A DNA stretch of 64,000 nucleotides from Streptomyces sp. TLI_235 (GTDB taxonomy: Bacteria; Actinomycetota; Actinomycetes; Streptomycetales; Streptomycetaceae): the NCBI GenBank assembly GCA_002300355.1, contig NSGV01000001.1:2976001-3040000 (forward strand). The letters run 5' to 3'. How positions within the stretch are numbered: the first letter of the stretch is position 1; each line of letters opens with the position of its first letter. This document shows positions 42,218 to 52,164 of this stretch, in pieces. Position numbers and translations under genes: made by a program. The notes below the pieces were generated by a model, which was not told where the DNA came from, made no database searches, and saw only the letters and a list, made by a program, of their open reading frames with translations.

Positions 42218-45200
42218 TCATTCTTCACTATTCCCGATCAGGAGCCTGGTCAACTCTTTTCGGTCAGGAAGTCCTGCGGGTCTGACGATCCGGCCGCTGC
42301 GGACGTACAGGAACGCCGCACTGACCTGCTCGGGCTCGACGCCCATCCGCTCGGCCCAGGCCAGCCGGTAGATGGCGAGCTGCAGCGGGTCCGCGGTCTC
42401 CTCCCGGTGGGTCTTCCAGTCGACCACCTCGTAGCGCCACGGGTGCGGTGACCCTGAGCCACCGTCACGCTCCCGGTAGACCGCGTCGATCCGGCCGCGC
42501 ACCACGCGCCCCGCCAGCAGCAGCTGAAACGGCGCCTCGATCCGGTACGGCGCCCGCCCCGCGTACGGGCTGCGCAGGAAGGCCTCCTTGAGCCGGGCGA
42601 GGTCGCGCTCGTCCTCGACGCCGTCGTCGTCGGTGCCGGGCAGCGCGTCCGGCTCCAGGAGCAGCAGTTCCTCCGTCTCGAACCGGGACTGCACCCAGCT
42701 GTGGAAGCGCGTGCCGCGGCGGGCGGCCGGCTGCGGCGGGCGCGGCATCGGGCGGGCCAGCTCCCGGGCGAAGCCGTCCGGGTCGGCGGCCAGCCGCATC
42801 ACCTGCGAGGCCGAGAGCGAGGCCGGCAGCGGCACGTCGCGCACGGAGCGCCGGGCCCGCGCCAACTCGCCGAGCAGGGCGTCCAGGTCGCGGTCCCAGG
42901 AGGCGACCAGCCGGGCGTCCTCGGGGGCCATCTCCTCAGGATCGGCCGGCGGCGCCCCGGCCAGTCGGTGCCGCACCACCTCGGCGACCCGGCGGCGGGC
43001 CCGCTGGGCGGCGGCGTCCAGCGGCAGCGGCCAGGGCGTGTCCACCGAGCGGTTCAGCGCCGGGTTCTCCGCCTCGGGCAGCGGCTCCTCGGCCCACACC
43101 TCGACCTCGCCGTTGCCGGGGCGCGCGCAGTGCTCGGACAGCTCGACCAGGAACTCGGACGGGCCGCGGCGGCGCTTCTGACTCGGCCCCCACCAGTGGC
43201 CGGAGGCCAGCAGCAGCTCCCGGGGGCGGGTGAACGCCACGTACCCGAGCCGCAGCTCCTCCACCGCGGAGTGCCGGGCCATCTCCTTCTTGAACAGGCC
43301 CATGCCCTTGGCCGTCCACGGTGGGTCGCCGGGCAGGGTGTCGGCGTCGCCGCGCAGCGCGTGCGGCAGCACCCGGCGGGTGCTCGTCCACCGCTCCCGG
43401 CCCTGGCCGGACGGGAAGCCGCCCTTCACCAGGCCGGGCACCGCCACCACGTCCCACTCCAGGCCCTTGGACTTGTGCGCGGTCAGCACCTTGACGGTGT
43501 CCTCGCCGCCGGGCAGCCCGGCGTCCAGGCCCCGCTCGTACTCCTGCGCCGCCCGCAGGAAGGCCAGGAAGGCGGAGAGCCCCGGGTCGCCGTCCAGGTC
43601 GGCGAAGCCCGCCGCGATGTCGAGGAAGCCGTGCAGCGTCTCCCGGCGGCGGGCGGCCAGCGCGTGCGGCGAGGCCGACAGCTCGACCTCCAGGCCGGTC
43701 ACCGCCAGCACCCGGTGCAGCACGTCCATCAGCGGCTCGGCCAGCGCCCGCCGCAGCTCGCGGACCTCCCGCGCCAGCCGGGCGAAGCGCACCCGGGCGT
43801 CCGCCGAGAACGGCAGCTCGTCGGGCTGCTCGGCCTCCAGGAAGGTCTCCAGGGCGTCGGCCAGCGACACCACCTCGGTCGGGTCGGTGCCCGCGACCGC
43901 CGCCGCCAGCGCGTCGCCCTGCATCCGCTCGGTGCGCACCAGGTCGGCGGCCCGGCGACCCAGCAGCGCGAGATCGCGCGGGCCGATCCGCCAGCGCGGG
44001 CCGATCAGCAGCCGCACCAGCGCGGCGTTCGCCGTCGGGTCCTGCAGCACCTCGCAGACCGCCACCAGGTCCGCCACCTCCGGCAGTTGCAGCAGGCCGC
44101 CGAGGCCCACCACCTCCACCGGCACCTCGCGGGCCACCAGCGCCGCGTGCACGTCGGGGAAGGCCGCACCGCCGCGGCAGAGCACCGCGATCCGGCCCGG
44201 CGCCGTCCCGGTGCGCACCAGGTGTGCGATCCGGTCGGCCAGCCAGTCGATCTCCTCGGCGTGGGTCGGCAGCAGGGCGCAGCGCACGAAGCCGTCCGCC
44301 TCCGCGCCCGGTGCCGGACGCAGCGCCTCCACGCCCTCGTGCATGGCCCGCAGGTCGGCCGCCAGGTGGTTGGCGAAGGCCAGCAGGCGGCCGCCGCTGC
44401 GCCGGTTCTCGCTCAGCGCGTAGCGCGCCGACGGGGTGCCGTCCTCCCGGGGGAAGTGCGCCGGGAAGTCGTCCAGGTTGGCCACCGAGGCGCCGCGCCA
44501 GCCGTAGATCGCCTGGCAGGGGTCGCCGACCGCGGTCACCGGGTGGCCGCTGTCGCCGCCGTCCGCACCGAACAGGCCGGCCAGCATCAGCCGCTGCGCC
44601 ACCGAGGTGTCCTGGTACTCGTCGAGCAGCACCACCTGGAACTGCTCGCGCAGCAGCCGGCCCACCTCGGGGCGTTCCTGAGCCAGCCGGGCCGAGGCGG
44701 CTATCTGGTCGCCGAAGTCCATCAGGCCGCCGGCCTGCTTGCGCCGCCGGTACTCCTCCACCAGGTGCAGCAGCTCCTGGCGGGCCCGGGCGGCCTTCGG
44801 GACGGCCCGCAGGTCGTCGTTGGTCAGCTTCGCCGTCGCCAGGCCGTCCAGCAGCGCCTCGTCCCAGCGGCGCAGCCGCTCGGGCTCCACGAGGTGCTCG
44901 GCGAGTTCGGAGTCCAGCCCGATCAGGTCGGCGACGAGGGTGGAGAAGGTGCCGGTCAGCGCCGGGAACGGGCCGCGGGCCGACCGCAGCACCTTCGCCG
45001 CCAGCTGGAAGCGGGTGGCGTCGGCGAGCAGCCGGACGTCCGGCTCGATGCCCAGGCGCAGGCCGTGCTCCTTCAGCAGCCGGCCGGCGAAGGCGTGGTA
45101 CGTGGAGATCTCGGGCTCGCCGAGGGACTCGGTGTCGTCGGGGTCGAGGACGCGGGCGCGGAGGAGGGCGGTGCGGACGCGCTCCGCGAGCTCGCCCGCC

Positions 45201-45424
45201 GCCTTGTTGGTGAAGGTCAGACCGAGGACCTGCTCCGGCGCCACCGCCCCCGAGCCGACCAGCCACACCACCCGGGCCGCCATCACCGTCGTCTTGCCGG
45301 AGCCGGCGCCGGCCACGATCACGGCGGGCTCCAGCGGGGCACCGATGGCCTGCATCTGCTCGGCATTGAACGGAATGCCGAGCAGCTCCTTCAACTGTTC
45401 GGGGTCATCGAGCACGGAACGCAC
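42218..45424 (-). CDS. adnB: AdnB subunit of the AdnAB helicase-nuclease
   Basis: AdnAB resects double-strand breaks in actinobacteria. The 1068-aa protein starts at GTG 45424 (MRSVLDDPEQLKELLG). SF1A helicase motifs are GAGSGKTTVMA near 40, LGLTFTNKAAGEL, VVLLDEYQDTSVAQR near 265, VGDPCQAIYGWRGAS near 291, and TAHKSKGLEWDVVAV near 640. The C-terminal RecB-type nuclease has the active-site segment YEVVDWKTHREE near 1015. It lacks the Cys set of the iron-staple type seen in AdnA, which fits assignment as AdnB. It follows adnA by 69 bp on the same strand, the order known in mycobacteria. Confidence 0.93.
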   Translation of the reverse strand: MRSVLDDPEQLKELLGIPFNAEQMQAIGAPLEPAVIVAGAGSGKTTVMAARVVWLVGSGAVAPEQVLGLTFTNKAAGELAERVRTALLRARVLDPDDTESLGEPEISTYHAFAGRLLKEHGLRLGIEPDVRLLADATRFQLAAKVLRSARGPFPALTGTFSTLVADLIGLDSELAEHLVEPERLRRWDEALLDGLATAKLTNDDLRAVPKAARARQELLHLVEEYRRRKQAGGLMDFGDQIAASARLAQERPEVGRLLREQFQVVLLDEYQDTSVAQRLMLAGLFGADGGDSGHPVTAVGDPCQAIYGWRGASVANLDDFPAHFPREDGTPSARYALSENRRSGGRLLAFANHLAADLRAMHEGVEALRPAPGAEADGFVRCALLPTHAEEIDWLADRIAHLVRTGTAPGRIAVLCRGGAAFPDVHAALVAREVPVEVVGLGGLLQLPEVADLVAVCEVLQDPTANAALVRLLIGPRWRIGPRDLALLGRRAADLVRTERMQGDALAAAVAGTDPTEVVSLADALETFLEAEQPDELPFSADARVRFARLAREVRELRRALAEPLMDVLHRVLAVTGLEVELSASPHALAARRRETLHGFLDIAAGFADLDGDPGLSAFLAFLRAAQEYERGLDAGLPGGEDTVKVLTAHKSKGLEWDVVAVPGLVKGGFPSGQGRERWTSTRRVLPHALRGDADTLPGDPPWTAKGMGLFKKEMARHSAVEELRLGYVAFTRPRELLLASGHWWGPSQKRRRGPSEFLVELSEHCARPGNGEVEVWAEEPLPEAENPALNRSVDTPWPLPLDAAAQRARRRVAEVVRHRLAGAPPADPEEMAPEDARLVASWDRDLDALLGELARARRSVRDVPLPASLSASQVMRLAADPDGFARELARPMPRPPQPAARRGTRFHSWVQSRFETEELLLLEPDALPGTDDDGVEDERDLARLKEAFLRSPYAGRAPYRIEAPFQLLLAGRVVRGRIDAVYRERDGGSGSPHPWRYEVVDWKTHREETADPLQLAIYRLAWAERMGVEPEQVSAAFLYVRSGRIVRPAGLPDRKELTRLLIGNSEE

Positions 45425-45493
45425 CCCCCAACGCTAACCGGCCCCGCGGACATACCCCCCACGGGCGGGTGGGGCACCCGAGTGGTCGGCCCT

Positions 45494-48400
45494 CTACTCG
45501 ATCAGCTGGCGGCCGTCGCGTTGGGCGGTGCAGCTGCCGCGGAAGGTGCAGCGGGTGCAGCCGTCGCCCTGGGTGGGGACGAAGCGTTCGGCGAGGACGC
45601 GGCCGGCGGCGTCCGCGAGCAGGTCCTCGATCCAGGGCTCGCCGTCGGGCGGGGCCTGCTGCTGGATCTTGGGAGCCTCCTTGTCGGTCTTCCCGGGTTC
45701 GCGGAGGTGGACGAGTTCGGCCCCGCCGGAGGCGATCCCCGTCGGGACGCCCGGCAGCCCGTCGAGCGCGCCGTTGCGGACGGCGAGCTGGTAGACGGCG
45801 AGCTGCTTGTGCTCGGGGAGGGACTTCTCGGTGGGGATCTGCTTGCCGGTCTTGAAGTCGACGACGTAGGCGCGGCCGACCGCGTCCTGCTCGATCCGGT
45901 CCATGGACCCGCGGATGCGGACGGCGACGCCGCCGACGGTGAGGGTGAGGTCGAAGCCGTGCTCGGTGGCGACGGTGGTGCGGCCGCGTTCGAGGACGTG
46001 CCAGTGCAGGAAGCGTTCGAGGGCGGCGCGGGCCTCGGTCTTCTCCTGGTGGGACTTCCAGGGGGCGTCGAAGGCGAGGGCGTCCCAGACGGTGTCGAGG
46101 CGTTCCATGAGGACGGCGAGGTCGGCGGGGGTGCGGCCGGAGCCGACCTCGTCGGCGAGGGCGTGCAGGACGTTGCCGAAGCCCTGGGCGGCGCTGGCGG
46201 TGCCGGCGGCCCGGACGTCCTTGTCGAGGAACCACTGGAGGGCGCAGCTGTCGAGCTGTTCGAGGCCGCTGCCGGAGAGACGGACGGGCGTGTCCGGGGA
46301 GCGCAGCGGTTCGGGGGCGGCGGTCTGGTCGTGCAGGCCCCACCAGCGGTCGGGGTGGGCGGCGGGGACGAGCGGGGCGCCGTCCTCGTCGGCGGCCTCG
46401 GCGAGGCGGGCGAGCCGCTCGGCGGCGGCGCGGCGCAGTGCGGGCGAGCGGGCCGGGTCGACGGTGACGGCGCGGAGCTCGGCGACCAGGGCGGCGACGG
46501 CGAGCGGGCGGCGCGGACGGTGGGTGACGTCGGCGACGGTCACCTGCGGGGTGCGGGAGCGGACCTTGCCGGTCTGCGGGTCGAGCTCCTCGCGGTAGAG
46601 CTCGCGCAGGAAGCGGGAGGGTTCGTCGCCGTCCTCGGCGGGCGCCTTGACGGCGGTGACGATCAGCCGGTCCTTGGCGCGGGTGGCGGCGGTGTAGAAG
46701 AGGCGGCGTTCCTCGCCGAGGAGGGCGGCCGGGGAGAGCGGTTCGGCGAGGCCGTCGCGGCCGATCCGGTCGGCCTCCAGCAGGGAGCCGCGGCGGCGCA
46801 GGTCGGGCCAGAGGCCCTCCTGGACGCCGGCGACGACGACCAGGCGCCACTCCAGCCCCTTGGAGCGGTGAGCGGTCATCAGCCGGACGGCCTCGGGGCG
46901 GACGGTGCGCACCGTGAGGGTGTCGGCCGCGATGTCCTGGGCCTCCAGCTCGGCGAGGAACTCGAGGGCGCTGCGGTGGCCGGCGGCCTGCTCCTCGGCG
47001 CGGGCAGCGGTCTCGAAGAGGGCGCAGAGCGCGTCGAGGTCGCGGTCGGCGTTGCGGGCGGCGGCGCCGCCGCGCAGGGCGGCGCGCTCCAGGCGTTCGC
47101 GCCAGCGGCGGCTGCCGTCCCAGAGTGCCCAGAGGGCGTCCTCGGCGCTGCCGCCGCCGGCGAGCAGTTCGCGGACCTTGCGGAGCAGGACGCCGAGGTC
47201 GCGGGCGCGGCGGGCGTACGCCGGGTCCATGGCGACGAGGCGCTCGGGTTCGGCGAGGGCCTCGCGGATCAGTTCCTCGGCGGGCCGGACGGCGCTCTGC
47301 CCGCCGCTGCCGCGCAGGGCGGCGCGTTCCTCCTCACGCAGGGCGCGGCCGAGCCGGCGCAGGTCGGAGCCGTCGAGACCGCCGAGCGGGCCGGTGAGCA
47401 GGGTGTGCGCGAGGTCGGGGGTGAGCCGGTCGAGGGGTTCGGCGCAGGTCCGCAGGGCGAGCAGCAGTGGGGTGACGGCGGGTTCCTCGCGCAGCGGCAG
47501 GTCGTCGCCGTCGATCTCCAGCGGGACGCCGGCCGCGGACAGTGCCCGCCGGACACCGGGGATGGAGCGGGCACCGGCCCGGACGAGGACGGCCATCTCG
47601 CCCCAGGGCACGCCGTCCTCCAGGTGGGCGCGGCGCAGCAGGTCGGCGATCGAGTCGAGCTCGGTGCCGGGGGTCGGGTAGGTGTACACCTCGACCCGGC
47701 CGCCCTCGCGGGAGGGCAGCAGGGCCCGGTGCTGGGCGAGCTTCTCGGCGGGCAGCCGGCCCATCGGCATCCGGCGGGCGAGTTCCCGGGTGGCGGCGAG
47801 CAGGACGGCGCCGGAGCGGCGGGATACCCGCAGCACCTTGACCTCGGCGGGCCGGCCGTCGGCCTGCCGGAAGGTCTGCGGGAAGTCGAGGATGCCGTTG
47901 ATGTCGGCGCCGCGGAAGGCGTAGATCGACTGGTCGGGGTCGCCGACCGCGACGAGGTCGCGTCCGCCGCCGGCGAGCCGGCGCAGCAGCCGGACCTGGG
48001 AGGGGTCGGTGTCCTGGTACTCGTCGACGAAGACCACGTCGTAGCGGCGGGCGAGCTGCTCGGCGGCCTCGGGGCGTTCGGCGAGCAGCACGGCGCGGTG
48101 CACCAGCTCGGCGTAGTCGAGGACGCCGCGCAGGTCGAGGACGTCGAGGTAGTCGGCGAGGAAGTGGGCGGCGGCGGCCCAGTCGGGCCGCTGGACGCCC
48201 TCGGCGAAGCGGGCCAGTTCGGCCTCGCCGAGGCCGAGCTCGCGGCTGCGGGCGAGCACGGCGCGGACCTCGTCGGCGAAGCCGCGGGTGGTGAGGCAGG
48301 CGCGCAGGTCGAGCGGCCAGGAGATGCGGCCGGTGCCGTCGCGGGCGTCCTCGGCGCCGCCGGCGAGCAGCTCGCGGACCATGACGTCCTGCTCGGGGCC

Positions 48401-48772
48401 GGAGAGCAGGCGCAGCGGCTCGGCGGCGTCCTCCTGCTCCTGGTGCTCGCGGAGCAGGGCGTAGCAGAAGGAGTGGAAGGTGGTGGCCTGCGGTGCGGCG
48501 CCGGCGGCGCCGATCCGGGCGGTCATCCGGTCGCGGAGCTCCATGGCCGCCTTGCGGCTGAAGGTGAGGACGAGGATCCGCTCGGGGTCGGTGCCGGCCG
48601 CGATCCGCCGGGCGACCGCCTCGACGAGGGTGGTGGTCTTGCCGGTGCCGGGGCCGGCGAGGACCAGCAGCGGCCCGCCGGCATGCTCGGCCACCGCGCG
48701 CTGGAACGTGTCCAGGACGGGCGGGGCGGGCTGTGCGAGCGGGCTGCGCACCAGGCGGAAGGGGGAGGTCAC
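45494..48772 (-). CDS. adnA: AdnA subunit of the AdnAB helicase-nuclease
   Basis: GTG 48772 (MTSPFRLVRSPLAQP) is preferred; the frame opens 32 codons earlier, but that part has low GC3. The 1092-aa protein has motor motifs LAGPGTGKTTTLV near 40, VLTFSRKAAMEL, VVFVDEYQDTDPSQ near 250, VGDPDQSIYAFRGAD near 275, and TAHRSKGLEWRLVVV near 635. The C-terminal nuclease has AYVVDFKTGK near 985 and the Fe-S cysteines of AddB/AdnA-type nucleases: one in LDSCALQWF near 870 and C-x2-C-x5-C in GCTRCTFRGSC near the end. A linker Cys-less in AdnB confirms which subunit this is. Confidence 0.92.
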   Translation of the reverse strand: MTSPFRLVRSPLAQPAPPVLDTFQRAVAEHAGGPLLVLAGPGTGKTTTLVEAVARRIAAGTDPERILVLTFSRKAAMELRDRMTARIGAAGAAPQATTFHSFCYALLREHQEQEDAAEPLRLLSGPEQDVMVRELLAGGAEDARDGTGRISWPLDLRACLTTRGFADEVRAVLARSRELGLGEAELARFAEGVQRPDWAAAAHFLADYLDVLDLRGVLDYAELVHRAVLLAERPEAAEQLARRYDVVFVDEYQDTDPSQVRLLRRLAGGGRDLVAVGDPDQSIYAFRGADINGILDFPQTFRQADGRPAEVKVLRVSRRSGAVLLAATRELARRMPMGRLPAEKLAQHRALLPSREGGRVEVYTYPTPGTELDSIADLLRRAHLEDGVPWGEMAVLVRAGARSIPGVRRALSAAGVPLEIDGDDLPLREEPAVTPLLLALRTCAEPLDRLTPDLAHTLLTGPLGGLDGSDLRRLGRALREEERAALRGSGGQSAVRPAEELIREALAEPERLVAMDPAYARRARDLGVLLRKVRELLAGGGSAEDALWALWDGSRRWRERLERAALRGGAAARNADRDLDALCALFETAARAEEQAAGHRSALEFLAELEAQDIAADTLTVRTVRPEAVRLMTAHRSKGLEWRLVVVAGVQEGLWPDLRRRGSLLEADRIGRDGLAEPLSPAALLGEERRLFYTAATRAKDRLIVTAVKAPAEDGDEPSRFLRELYREELDPQTGKVRSRTPQVTVADVTHRPRRPLAVAALVAELRAVTVDPARSPALRRAAAERLARLAEAADEDGAPLVPAAHPDRWWGLHDQTAAPEPLRSPDTPVRLSGSGLEQLDSCALQWFLDKDVRAAGTASAAQGFGNVLHALADEVGSGRTPADLAVLMERLDTVWDALAFDAPWKSHQEKTEARAALERFLHWHVLERGRTTVATEHGFDLTLTVGGVAVRIRGSMDRIEQDAVGRAYVVDFKTGKQIPTEKSLPEHKQLAVYQLAVRNGALDGLPGVPTGIASGGAELVHLREPGKTDKEAPKIQQQAPPDGEPWIEDLLADAAGRVLAERFVPTQGDGCTRCTFRGSCTAQRDGRQLIE

Positions 48773-48946
48773 TGCTGTCCAGGCGGTTGTGCGGCGGTCG
48801 TGCGGTCGTACGGGGTGCGGCGGCCGGACAAGGGCCGCCGGGCGGTGTCGGGGTGGGAGTGTCCGCACCGAGCCTACGATCCTGCACCGACAACCCCGGC
48901 CCGCGCACCCCTTTCGCGGAACGGCCCGGCCGGGCGGGCGGTCCGG

Positions 48947-49297
48947 TCAGGCGCCGTCCCAGCGGGCCCGCCGCAGGTCGACCCGCGGTTCGCCGCCGAC
49001 CTCGCGCAGCGGGGTGCCCTCGGCCCGGTACTCGGGCAGCGCGCGGTGCTCGTGGCCGGGCAGCGGCCGGCCGTCGGCACGGATCACCCGCCACCAGGGG
49101 ACTCCGCCGCCGTACAGTGACATGACCCGGCCGACCTGGCGCGGGCCGCCCTGGCCGAGGTACTCGGCGACGTCGCCGTACGTCATGACCCGGCCGGGCG
49201 GGATGCGCTCGGTGAGGTCGAGCACGGCCTCGGCGAAGGGCGGCAGCGCACCGTCGTCGGGCCCGGTGTCGGAACTGGTGTCGGAGTGCTGCGGCAT
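48947..49297 (-). CDS. Alkyltransferase-like (ATL) protein, MGMT family without the acceptor cysteine
   Basis: The 116-aa protein starts at ATG 49297 (MPQHSDTSSDTGPDD). The DNA-binding domain of O6-alkylguanine transferases is recognisable: FAEAVLDLTERIPPGRVMTYGDVAEYLG (in part), RQVGRVMS and VPWWRVIRADGRPLPG. The active-site PCHR of true MGMT is replaced by PWWR, so the Cys that accepts the alkyl group is absent. ATL proteins bind alkylated guanine and pass it to nucleotide excision repair. It lies 174 bp upstream of adnA on the same strand, a DNA-repair neighbourhood also seen around Rv3204 in M. tuberculosis (from memory). Confidence 0.87.
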   Translation of the reverse strand: MPQHSDTSSDTGPDDGALPPFAEAVLDLTERIPPGRVMTYGDVAEYLGQGGPRQVGRVMSLYGGGVPWWRVIRADGRPLPGHEHRALPEYRAEGTPLREVGGEPRVDLRRARWDGA

Positions 49298-49383
49298 TTC
49301 TCCCCATCCGGTCGATTCCTGGGCCCCGTGCGGGCGGTCCGCCGCGCCCGATCGGGCCCCTGTCCCACACGAGGAGCCGCGGC

Positions 49384-52089
49384 ATGGCAGCATCTTCGGG
49401 GCAGAACGTGGGTGATACGAGGACAAGCCAGATGACGGGGACGGCAGACGTGAACGTGGACAAGGGCTCCGACGAGTCCGCCACCGACCGGTCTGCGGGC
49501 CCCGAACCCGAACCGCCGACAGTCTCCCCGCAGCGGCAGGCACCGGGCAAGGACGGGAACCCGCACGACGACCCCGCACCGGAGGCCGACGCCCCCGCGC
49601 CCGACGAGCCGACCGGCGAGCACCTGGCGGTGGACGAACCGCTGCTCGCGGCCCGCGCCCACCGGCCGTCCGACCTGCTGCACTTCCTGGCGGGCGTGCT
49701 CGGCATCATCGCGGTCTTCGTGCTCGCCCAGGTCGCCGTGTCGACGACCACCGGCATCGAGACGGACATCTCCTCCAATGCCGACAAGGTGCCCGGCATG
49801 CTGTCCACGATCGCGGCGCTGGGCTCCAGCGTGGCGGTACTGGCGGTGCCGCTGGCCTTCGCGGTGGAGCGGCTGATCAAGCGGGACGGCCTGCGGGTCG
49901 CCGACGGTGTCCTCGCCTCGGTGCTGGCCTACGGCGTCTCGCTGGGCATCGACTGGTGGGTCGCGGCGGGCGCGCCGCAGGCGATCCGGGACGCCCTGAC
50001 CCAGCCGCCGCCCGGCGGCGGCGACACGCTCACCGACCCGGTGCACGGCTACCTGGCGCCGGTGATCGCCTACATGACGGCCGTCGGCATGTCGAGCCGC
50101 CCGCGCTGGCGGGTGGCGCTGTGGGTGGTGGTCGTCCTCAGCGGCGCCACCGAGCTGATCAGCGGCTACACCACGCCGCTGTCGCTGCTGCTCACGGTGC
50201 TGATCGGCTGGTCGGTGGCGTACGGCACGCTGTACGCGATCGGCTCGCCGAACATCCGGCCCACCGGCAAGCACCTGATGATCGGGCTGCGCAAGGTCGG
50301 CTTCACCCCGTCCGGCGCGCACCGCGCCCCCGACGCCCCGGGCGAGACCCGCCGCTACCTCGTCACCCAGTACAAGGGCCCGCTGCTGGACGTCCACATC
50401 ATCGACCGCGAGCAGCAGGCCTCCGGCTTCTTCTACCGGGCCTGGCGGCGGATAAGGCTGCGCTCGGTGGCGGTGCGCCGCAGCCCGCAGTCGCTGCGGC
50501 AGGCGCTGGAGCAGGAGGCGCTGATCGCTTACGCGGCCGCCGCCTCCGGGGCCCGCGCCCCGCAGCTGGTGGCGACCTCCGAGCTCGGCCCGGACGCCGC
50601 GATCCTGGTCTACGAGAACGTGGCCGGCCGCACCCTCGACGAGCTCGCCGACGACGAGATCACCGACGACCTGATGGCCTCGCTCTGGGAGTCGGTCGCC
50701 GCCCTGCACGAGCGCCGCATCGCGCACCGCCGGCTCACCGGCGAGTCGCTGCTGGTCGTCGACGAGAAGACCGGCTGTCTGGTGAACCTCTCCGGCGGCG
50801 ACATCGCGGCGGGCGACCTGACGTTGCGCATCGACATCGCCCAGCTGCTCACCACCTTCGCGCTGCGGCTCGGCCCGGAGCGCTCGGTGGACATCGCCAA
50901 CCGGGTGCTGGGCGCCGACCGGGTGGCCTCCGCGCTGCCGCTGCTGCAGCCGGTCGGCCTGAGCCGCTCCACCCGGATCGACCTGCAGCGGATGACCAAG
51001 GAGCGCAAGGCGGCCGCCCAGGCCCTGGCGCTGGAGCAGGTGGCCGCCGGCGAACGCACCCAGGAGCAGGCCGAGGAGGACATCGCGGCGGCCGGCGAGG
51101 ACCTGCTGAGCCGGATCCGCCGGCAGATCCTGCAGATCGCCCCGGAGGCGCCGCTCGCCCCGGCCAAGCTGGAACGGCTCAAGCCGAAGACCCTGATCAT
51201 GGTCATCGCGCTGACCTTCGCCGCCTACCTGGCGCTGACCACCATCCAGCCGGGCCAGCTCAAGCTCTCCCAGATGGACTGGGGCTGGGCCGCCGTGGCC
51301 CTCACGGCCGCGGCCGCGACGTACGGCGCCGCGGCGATGAGCCTCACCGGCTTCGTCCCGGAGAAACTGCCGTTCGGGCGGACGGTCGCCGCCCAGCTCG
51401 CCGGCTCCTTCGTGAAGCTGGTCGCGCCGGCCGCGATCGGCGGCATCGCGCTCAACACCCGCTACCTGCAGAAGACCGGCATCCGCTCCGGCCAGGCGGT
51501 CGCCAGCGTCGGCGCCTCGCAGCTGGCCGGCCTCGCCGGGCACCTGCTCCTGCTGTTCAGCTTCGGCCTGATCACCGGGACGCAGAAGAACGGTGACCTC
51601 GGCGCCTCCCGCGCGGTGATCATCGGCGTGCTGTCGGCCGCGGTGCTGGCCCTGGTGGTGGCGGCGGTGGCACCGCTGCGCCGCTTCGTGGTGACCCGGG
51701 TCCGCTCGCTGTTCTTCGGCGTCGTCCCGCGGATGCTCGACCTGATGCAGACACCGAGCAAGCTGGTCACCGGCTTCGGCGGCATCCTGCTCCTGACGCT
51801 CTCCTTCACCGCCTGCCTGTACGCCTCGGTGCGGGCCTTCGGCGGCGAGATGAGCTACTCGGCGGTGGCGGTGGTCTTCCTGACCGCGAACGCGGCCGGT
51901 TCGGCGATCCCCACCCCGGGCGGCATCGGCCCGGTCGAGATCGCCCTGATCGGTGCGCTGACGGTCGGCAACGTGCCGCCCTCCGCGGCCACCCCCGCGG
52001 TGTTCCTCTACCGTCTGCTGACCTTCTGGCTGCCGGTGCTGCCCGGCTGGATCTCCTACAACGTGCTGCAGCGCAGGAACGCGCTCTGA
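49384..52089 (+). CDS. Large membrane protein: N-terminal helices, kinase-like domain, C-terminal flippase-like (UPF0104) domain
   Basis: ATG 49384 lies seven bases after GAGGAG. The 901-aa protein has a disordered acidic N-terminus of about 95 residues and about six membrane helices at 100-285. A soluble domain at about 295-545 resembles a lipopolysaccharide- or protein-kinase fold (EQEALIAYAAAASGARAPQL; AAILVYENVAGRTLDEL; LWESVAALHERRIAHRRLTGES). In that domain the HRD-like loop reads AHRRLTG and lacks a clear catalytic Asp-Asn pair, so it may be a pseudokinase. From about 600 there are eight or so helices of the LPG-synthase/flippase type (GSAIPTPGGIGPVEIALIGAL near 838). It may flip a phosphorylated lipid across the membrane. 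Convergent with moeZ. Confidence 0.8.
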   Translation: MAASSGQNVGDTRTSQMTGTADVNVDKGSDESATDRSAGPEPEPPTVSPQRQAPGKDGNPHDDPAPEADAPAPDEPTGEHLAVDEPLLAARAHRPSDLLHFLAGVLGIIAVFVLAQVAVSTTTGIETDISSNADKVPGMLSTIAALGSSVAVLAVPLAFAVERLIKRDGLRVADGVLASVLAYGVSLGIDWWVAAGAPQAIRDALTQPPPGGGDTLTDPVHGYLAPVIAYMTAVGMSSRPRWRVALWVVVVLSGATELISGYTTPLSLLLTVLIGWSVAYGTLYAIGSPNIRPTGKHLMIGLRKVGFTPSGAHRAPDAPGETRRYLVTQYKGPLLDVHIIDREQQASGFFYRAWRRIRLRSVAVRRSPQSLRQALEQEALIAYAAAASGARAPQLVATSELGPDAAILVYENVAGRTLDELADDEITDDLMASLWESVAALHERRIAHRRLTGESLLVVDEKTGCLVNLSGGDIAAGDLTLRIDIAQLLTTFALRLGPERSVDIANRVLGADRVASALPLLQPVGLSRSTRIDLQRMTKERKAAAQALALEQVAAGERTQEQAEEDIAAAGEDLLSRIRRQILQIAPEAPLAPAKLERLKPKTLIMVIALTFAAYLALTTIQPGQLKLSQMDWGWAAVALTAAAATYGAAAMSLTGFVPEKLPFGRTVAAQLAGSFVKLVAPAAIGGIALNTRYLQKTGIRSGQAVASVGASQLAGLAGHLLLLFSFGLITGTQKNGDLGASRAVIIGVLSAAVLALVVAAVAPLRRFVVTRVRSLFFGVVPRMLDLMQTPSKLVTGFGGILLLTLSFTACLYASVRAFGGEMSYSAVAVVFLTANAAGSAIPTPGGIGPVEIALIGALTVGNVPPSAATPAVFLYRLLTFWLPVLPGWISYNVLQRRNAL

Positions 52090-52096
52090 GGCCGCA

Positions 52097-52153
52097 CACA
52101 CCGACGGAAGGGCCCGCCCGGCAGTACGCCGGGCGGGCCCTTCCGTCGGTGTG
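52097..52153. terminator. Very long bidirectional terminator
   Basis: Two perfect 26-base arms (52097-52122 and 52128-52153) enclose AGTAC. It starts eight bases after the flippase-like gene and ends 12 bases before the moeZ stop, serving both convergent genes. Confidence 0.9.
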
Positions 52154-52164
52154 CTCGCTCGGGA

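Noticed and set aside
45494-48868. The longer adnA start at 48868
   Set aside because: The 32 extra codons have many A/T-ended codons, unlike the rest of the gene, and the conserved sequence begins after GTG 48772.
42701-49120. A 2139-codon plus-strand open frame opposite adnB and adnA
   Set aside because: It mirrors the third-position bias of adnA/adnB, spans their intergenic region and has no recognisable domain.
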